Source of the DNA: Verrucomicrobium sp. | GTDB lineage: Bacteria; Verrucomicrobiota; Verrucomicrobiia; Methylacidiphilales; UBA1321 | NCBI GenBank assembly: GCA_017849585.1 | Contig: JAFIGT010000026.1 | Coordinates: 1-64,000, forward strand | Direction of reading: 5' to 3' | DNA: 64,000 nt | Shown: positions 61,179-64,000 of the stretch, piece by piece | How the letters are laid out: each line of letters begins with the position of its first letter | How positions within the stretch are numbered: position 1 is the stretch's first letter | Notes under the pieces: generated by a model | Told to the model about the DNA's origin: nothing | Seen by the model: only the letters and a program-made list of their open reading frames with translations | Databases searched by the model: none | Made by a program: the position numbers and the translations under genes

Positions 61179-62180
61179 ATGACCACCCTGCGACTTCGCT
61201 CTCTCGCCGGTCTCTGCCTCCCGGCGCTCACCTTTCTTTTCGCCAGCAGCCTCAGCCTGCACGCTCACCCGGGCCACAACGTCTCCGGCTTCGCGCCCGG
61301 GCTCGCCCACCCGCTCAGCGGACTGGATCACGTTCTTGCCATGGTGGCCGTGGGTCTCTGGGCCGCACAAATTGGCGGTCGCGCCCGTTGGGCCGTGCCC
61401 GCCACGTTTGTTGGAGCCATGACCCTCGGCGGCATTCTCGGGATGGCAGGCATCCCAGTTCCATTCGTTGAACAAGGCATTCTCGTTTCTGTCTTTCTGC
61501 TCGGATTGCTCATCGCGTTCGCCGTCCGGCTGCCCCTCGCCGCAACCGCCCCACTCGTTGGCGTGTTTGCCCTGTGCCACGGTTACGCTCACGGCGCAGA
61601 AGCCCCGGCTCATGCGTCCGCCCTTACTTACTCGCTCGGCTTCATTCTCGCCACCACCACGCTGCATGCAATCGGCATTGGGCTCGGCGTAATGATTCAA
61701 CGCTTCTGCAGCCCGGCACTCGTCCGAGCAGGCGGCGTGGCCGTGATCGCATTGGGTGGCCTGCTGTTGACCTCCGCTCCGGTGGCCGCGGCACCGCTGG
61801 ACAAACCGTTGCAATCGGTCATCGACCCTTACCTCGCAATCACTACGGCCTTGGCGAGCGACTCCTTCAAGAACGTTCCCGAAAGCGCCGCCGCGCTGAA
61901 CAAAGCCGTCGAAGCCAATGCGAAAATGCTCCCGCCCACTCTGCCCAAGGAAGCCACCGCCCTGACCCAAGCCAAGGATATCGCCTCGGCCCGACTCGCA
62001 CTTAAACCACTGAGTGCCTCGTTGATTTCCGCACTCGCCGCGCAAAAAACCAAGACCGGAACTCTCTATGAAGTATTTTGTCCGATGTCCGGCTCGTGGC
62101 TGCAATCAGACAACAAGAAAGTCCGCAACCCCTACGACGCCACGATGAGCGAGTGCGGCGATTTCAAGCGTACGTTCTAA
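61179..62180 (+). CDS. HupE/UreJ-type metal transporter fused to a DUF3347-like domain
   Basis: 333 residues. After a signal peptide (LCLPALTFLFASSLSLHA) comes the HupE/UreJ domain with six helices. Its mark is HPGHNVSGFAPGLAHPLSGLDHVLAMVAVGLWAA, with further histidines in FALCHGYAHGAE and TLHAIG. From about residue 205 a soluble, mostly helical segment leads to CPMSGSWLQSDNKKVRNPYDATMSECGDF, which has the CPM...WLQSD...RNPY...M..CG pattern of DUF3347, a domain otherwise seen in copper-efflux adaptor proteins. HupE/UreJ members import nickel or cobalt. The combined protein may handle copper instead. The start at 61179 leaves a standard signal sequence. Confidence 0.75.
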   Translation: MTTLRLRSLAGLCLPALTFLFASSLSLHAHPGHNVSGFAPGLAHPLSGLDHVLAMVAVGLWAAQIGGRARWAVPATFVGAMTLGGILGMAGIPVPFVEQGILVSVFLLGLLIAFAVRLPLAATAPLVGVFALCHGYAHGAEAPAHASALTYSLGFILATTTLHAIGIGLGVMIQRFCSPALVRAGGVAVIALGGLLLTSAPVAAAPLDKPLQSVIDPYLAITTALASDSFKNVPESAAALNKAVEANAKMLPPTLPKEATALTQAKDIASARLALKPLSASLISALAAQKTKTGTLYEVFCPMSGSWLQSDNKKVRNPYDATMSECGDFKRTF

Positions 62181-62191
62181 AATAGCGCTTG

Positions 62192-62599
62192 CTAGATATC
62201 GATAACGGGACCGTTGCCCGGCGGCGGATTCCGCGGCGGCTCGCGACGAACCGTCTTGGTCTTGAAATTAGCTCCCAGCAACATACTCACCAGACTGATG
62301 ATGATCGAACCGCCCAGCGCGGACCAGAAGCCCGGTACGTGGAATCCTTCCACCACCGAACCAACGAAGTAGAGCAAAAGGGCATTGATCACCAGCACGA
62401 AAAGCCCCAGCGAAAAGACCACCAGCGGCAGCGTGATCAACAACAAGAGCGGTCGCACGAATGCATTCACCACGCTCAGCACCAGCGCCGCCACCAACAC
62501 ATCCGTCCAGTGCGCGTAGGTAATACCCAGAAATGACAGGTGCGCCGCCACAAAGACCGCCACACACAACACCATCCACCGCCAGAAAATTTGAAACAT
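62192..62599 (-). CDS. Small four-helix membrane protein, Phage_holin_4_2-like
   Basis: 135 residues with four membrane helices and a hydrophilic proline-rich end. The family (PF04020 type) is widespread in bacteria and, despite the name, is not tied to phages. The RPLLLLITLPLVVFSLGLFVLVINALLLYFVGSVVEGFHVPGFW stretch, seen over two segments, is highly typical. Function unknown. It lies 13 bases after alr on the same strand, so tsaB, alr and this gene are probably one transcript. It is convergent with the HupE-like gene, 11 bases apart. Confidence 0.75.
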   Translation of the reverse strand: MFQIFWRWMVLCVAVFVAAHLSFLGITYAHWTDVLVAALVLSVVNAFVRPLLLLITLPLVVFSLGLFVLVINALLLYFVGSVVEGFHVPGFWSALGGSIIISLVSMLLGANFKTKTVRREPPRNPPPGNGPVIDI

Positions 62600-62612
62600 C
62601 GTTCGTCTCCGG

Positions 62613-63725
62613 TTACTTGAAGTTTTTGTAATATCGCACCACCCGGGGGCTGATGCTTGTAAAAAGTTCGTAGCTGATTGTTTCCGCCCAACGCGCCATC
62701 TCGTTGGCCGTGATTTCCTCCCGGCCCTGCCGACCGATCAAAACCACTTCGTCACCGGGTTTCACCGCCCCCGCGCGACTGACATCGACCACGATCTGGT
62801 CCATCGTCACGCGACCGCGTAGCGGACAGCGCTTGCCATGGATCAAAACCTCGGCTCGGTTCGAAAGCAGGCGATGATAACCATCCGCATATCCGACCGA
62901 AACCACGGCATGCGTTTCCGCATGGTGCAACCGATATGTGGCCCCGTAGCTGATCGTCCTTCCCGCAGGGACATAATCCACGTGCGACACACGGCTTTTC
63001 CACGTCAATACCGGACGCAGTAACCGCTCACTCTCGGCAGTTGGACCCGCGCCATAAAGAGCAATCCCGGGCCGCACCATCTCATAATGACTCAGCGATG
63101 GAATCGCCGAGAAAATCGACGGACTGTTCGCCACGTGCGCGCATAGCTTGGGAAAGACCCGGCGCACGCGATCGAAATTCTGCCATTGCCGCTTTGTCAG
63201 CGCCGCATTGTCATCCGAACACGGGAAATGCGTCATCACCCCTTCCACACTGAGACCCGCCAAAATCCGCGACAAGGCAATCGCAAGTGTCGCCTCCTCG
63301 TGCCAGATGCCGAGCCGTCCCATGCCGACGTCCACCTTGAAATGCACCCGCGCCTTGCGCTGCAATTTGCGCCCCACGGCGGCCAGTTGTCGGGCTTCAT
63401 CGAGAGAGGAAATGGCCAGGACAAAACCACGTCGGACCGCCTCGGTCATTTCGCCGGGCAAAACCGCACTGAGAATCAGGATCGGTTGCTTGAAACCTAG
63501 TTTTCGCAGCCCCATCGCCTCGCGTAAATTCGCCACGCCGAACCAGGTTGCCCCAAAACGGGAGCATTCCCGCGCAATGGGCTCAACACCATGCCCGTAA
63601 GCGTTCGCCTTGACGATTGCCATCAGGCCCGTGCCGCGCGGGATCGCCTTTCGAATCGCCCGTAAATTATACCGTAACGCGAAGGCGTCCACCTCCATCC
63701 AGCAACGATCCGGAATCCCACTCAT
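62613..63725 (-). CDS. alr: Alanine racemase
   Basis: 370 residues, standard length. It converts L- to D-alanine for peptidoglycan with pyridoxal phosphate. The cofactor-binding lysine is in AIVKANAYGHG, near the N-terminus. HFKVDVGMGRLG is the conserved strand, and the second catalytic residue, Tyr, lies in TISYGATYR with SVGYADGYHRLL following. The C-terminal domain has RVTMDQIVVDV and ELFTSISPRV. The ATG at 63723-63725 overlaps the stop of tsaB by four bases (ATGA), which argues for this start over a longer frame. Confidence 0.95.
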   Translation of the reverse strand: MSGIPDRCWMEVDAFALRYNLRAIRKAIPRGTGLMAIVKANAYGHGVEPIARECSRFGATWFGVANLREAMGLRKLGFKQPILILSAVLPGEMTEAVRRGFVLAISSLDEARQLAAVGRKLQRKARVHFKVDVGMGRLGIWHEEATLAIALSRILAGLSVEGVMTHFPCSDDNAALTKRQWQNFDRVRRVFPKLCAHVANSPSIFSAIPSLSHYEMVRPGIALYGAGPTAESERLLRPVLTWKSRVSHVDYVPAGRTISYGATYRLHHAETHAVVSVGYADGYHRLLSNRAEVLIHGKRCPLRGRVTMDQIVVDVSRAGAVKPGDEVVLIGRQGREEITANEMARWAETISYELFTSISPRVVRYYKNFK

Positions 63726-64000
63726 GCGGCCACCATCGGCTCGCGGAGATAAATCGGCTCCAGTTCGCGATGCCGCACCCATTGCGGCAGATCGGGCGGC
63801 AGCAACAAAAGATCCCGCGCGCGCGGGTAAGTCCGCTGGGAAACGCCGGGAATAGCTTCCGCGCTCACCGCGAGCGTCACTTTACCGAGCTCTGCCTCCA
63901 ATTCGTCCCGAGTCAAAATGAACGATTCCTTCTCCATTTTTCCCCGGTTGAAAATCGTGCCGTAAAATTCTCCACGCCGCGCGTCGGCAAAGACACCAAG
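63722..64000 (-). CDS. tsaB: tRNA threonylcarbamoyladenosine biosynthesis protein TsaB (5' part outside window)
   Basis: 92 residues are visible; the gene continues off the right edge. The frame reads LGVFADARRGEFYGTIFNRG, a match to the ASKHA-like DAR-GE-Y strand of TsaB, and ends LPQWVRHRELEPIYLREP, the typical C-terminus (EP-YLR). An internal ATG at 63935-63937 could be mistaken for the start of a 71-residue protein, but the upstream residues belong to the same family. TsaB is a partner of TsaD in making t6A on tRNAs. It overlaps alr by four bases. Confidence 0.8.
   Translation of the reverse strand, partial: LGVFADARRGEFYGTIFNRGKMEKESFILTRDELEAELGKVTLAVSAEAIPGVSQRTYPRARDLLLLPPDLPQWVRHRELEPIYLREPMVAA

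Noticed and set aside
63722-63937. Stand-alone 71-residue hypothetical gene before alr
   Set aside because: The frame continues upstream to the window edge with residues typical of TsaB, so this is the C-terminus of a larger gene.

Overview
The window looks like chromosomal DNA from a free-living, Gram-negative, aerobic bacterium with GC content around 60%. The mix of genes suggests the Verrucomicrobiota or a neighbouring PVC lineage: several GspE/PilB-type ATPases with a compact pseudopilin operon, System II cytochrome c biogenesis, and many intergenic palindromes. This is inferred from gene content only, because no rRNA or other phylogenetic marker is present. I see no tRNA, rRNA, CRISPR array, prophage or insertion sequence.

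Layout. 0-7.3 kb: split chromate transporter genes, a CYTH-like protein, cstA, a type II NADH dehydrogenase, a SOUL-like secreted protein with a small membrane partner, and fmt. 7.5-22.7 kb: mostly independent housekeeping or envelope genes (Do-type protease, large TPR protein, sodium/solute symporter, VWA protein, UvrD-type helicase, aldo/keto reductase, Nif3-like protein, M48 protease, gpmI, hemB). 22.8-31.2 kb, minus strand: a pilus/secretion operon (two GspE/PilB ATPases and a GspF/PilC protein), followed by a GT-C-like polytopic protein and an L,D-transpeptidase. The transpeptidase appears to need a -1 frameshift to gain its membrane anchor. 31.7-33.3 kb: a P-II gene with a probable sigma-54 promoter, then ychF. 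33.5-45.9 kb, plus strand: a nearly complete type II secretion-like operon (third GspE, second GspF, pseudopilins G/H/I/J/K, assembly proteins L/M/C-like, secretin D). 46-55.5 kb: a phosphoesterase, haem O and haem A synthases, a copper-type P1B ATPase with an extra C-terminal membrane domain, and ResB/CcsA. Together these last form a cytochrome oxidase and cytochrome c maturation block. 55.9-64 kb: a YhaM-like HD protein, a Ser/Thr kinase fused to an HDOD-like domain, an amidase-like lipoprotein, panC, a HupE-DUF3347-like fusion, a small four-helix membrane protein, alr and the end of tsaB.

Two features go beyond an ordinary annotation. First, a dnaX-type slippery heptamer (A AAA AAG directly followed by TAA) joins a 91-residue membrane-anchor frame to an L,D-transpeptidase frame that has no credible start of its own. 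Second, several families of short palindromic repeats sit exactly at gene ends. They supply stop codons to at least three genes, build the leader of one pseudopilin, and occur inside the P-type ATPase gene at the junction with its extra domain.
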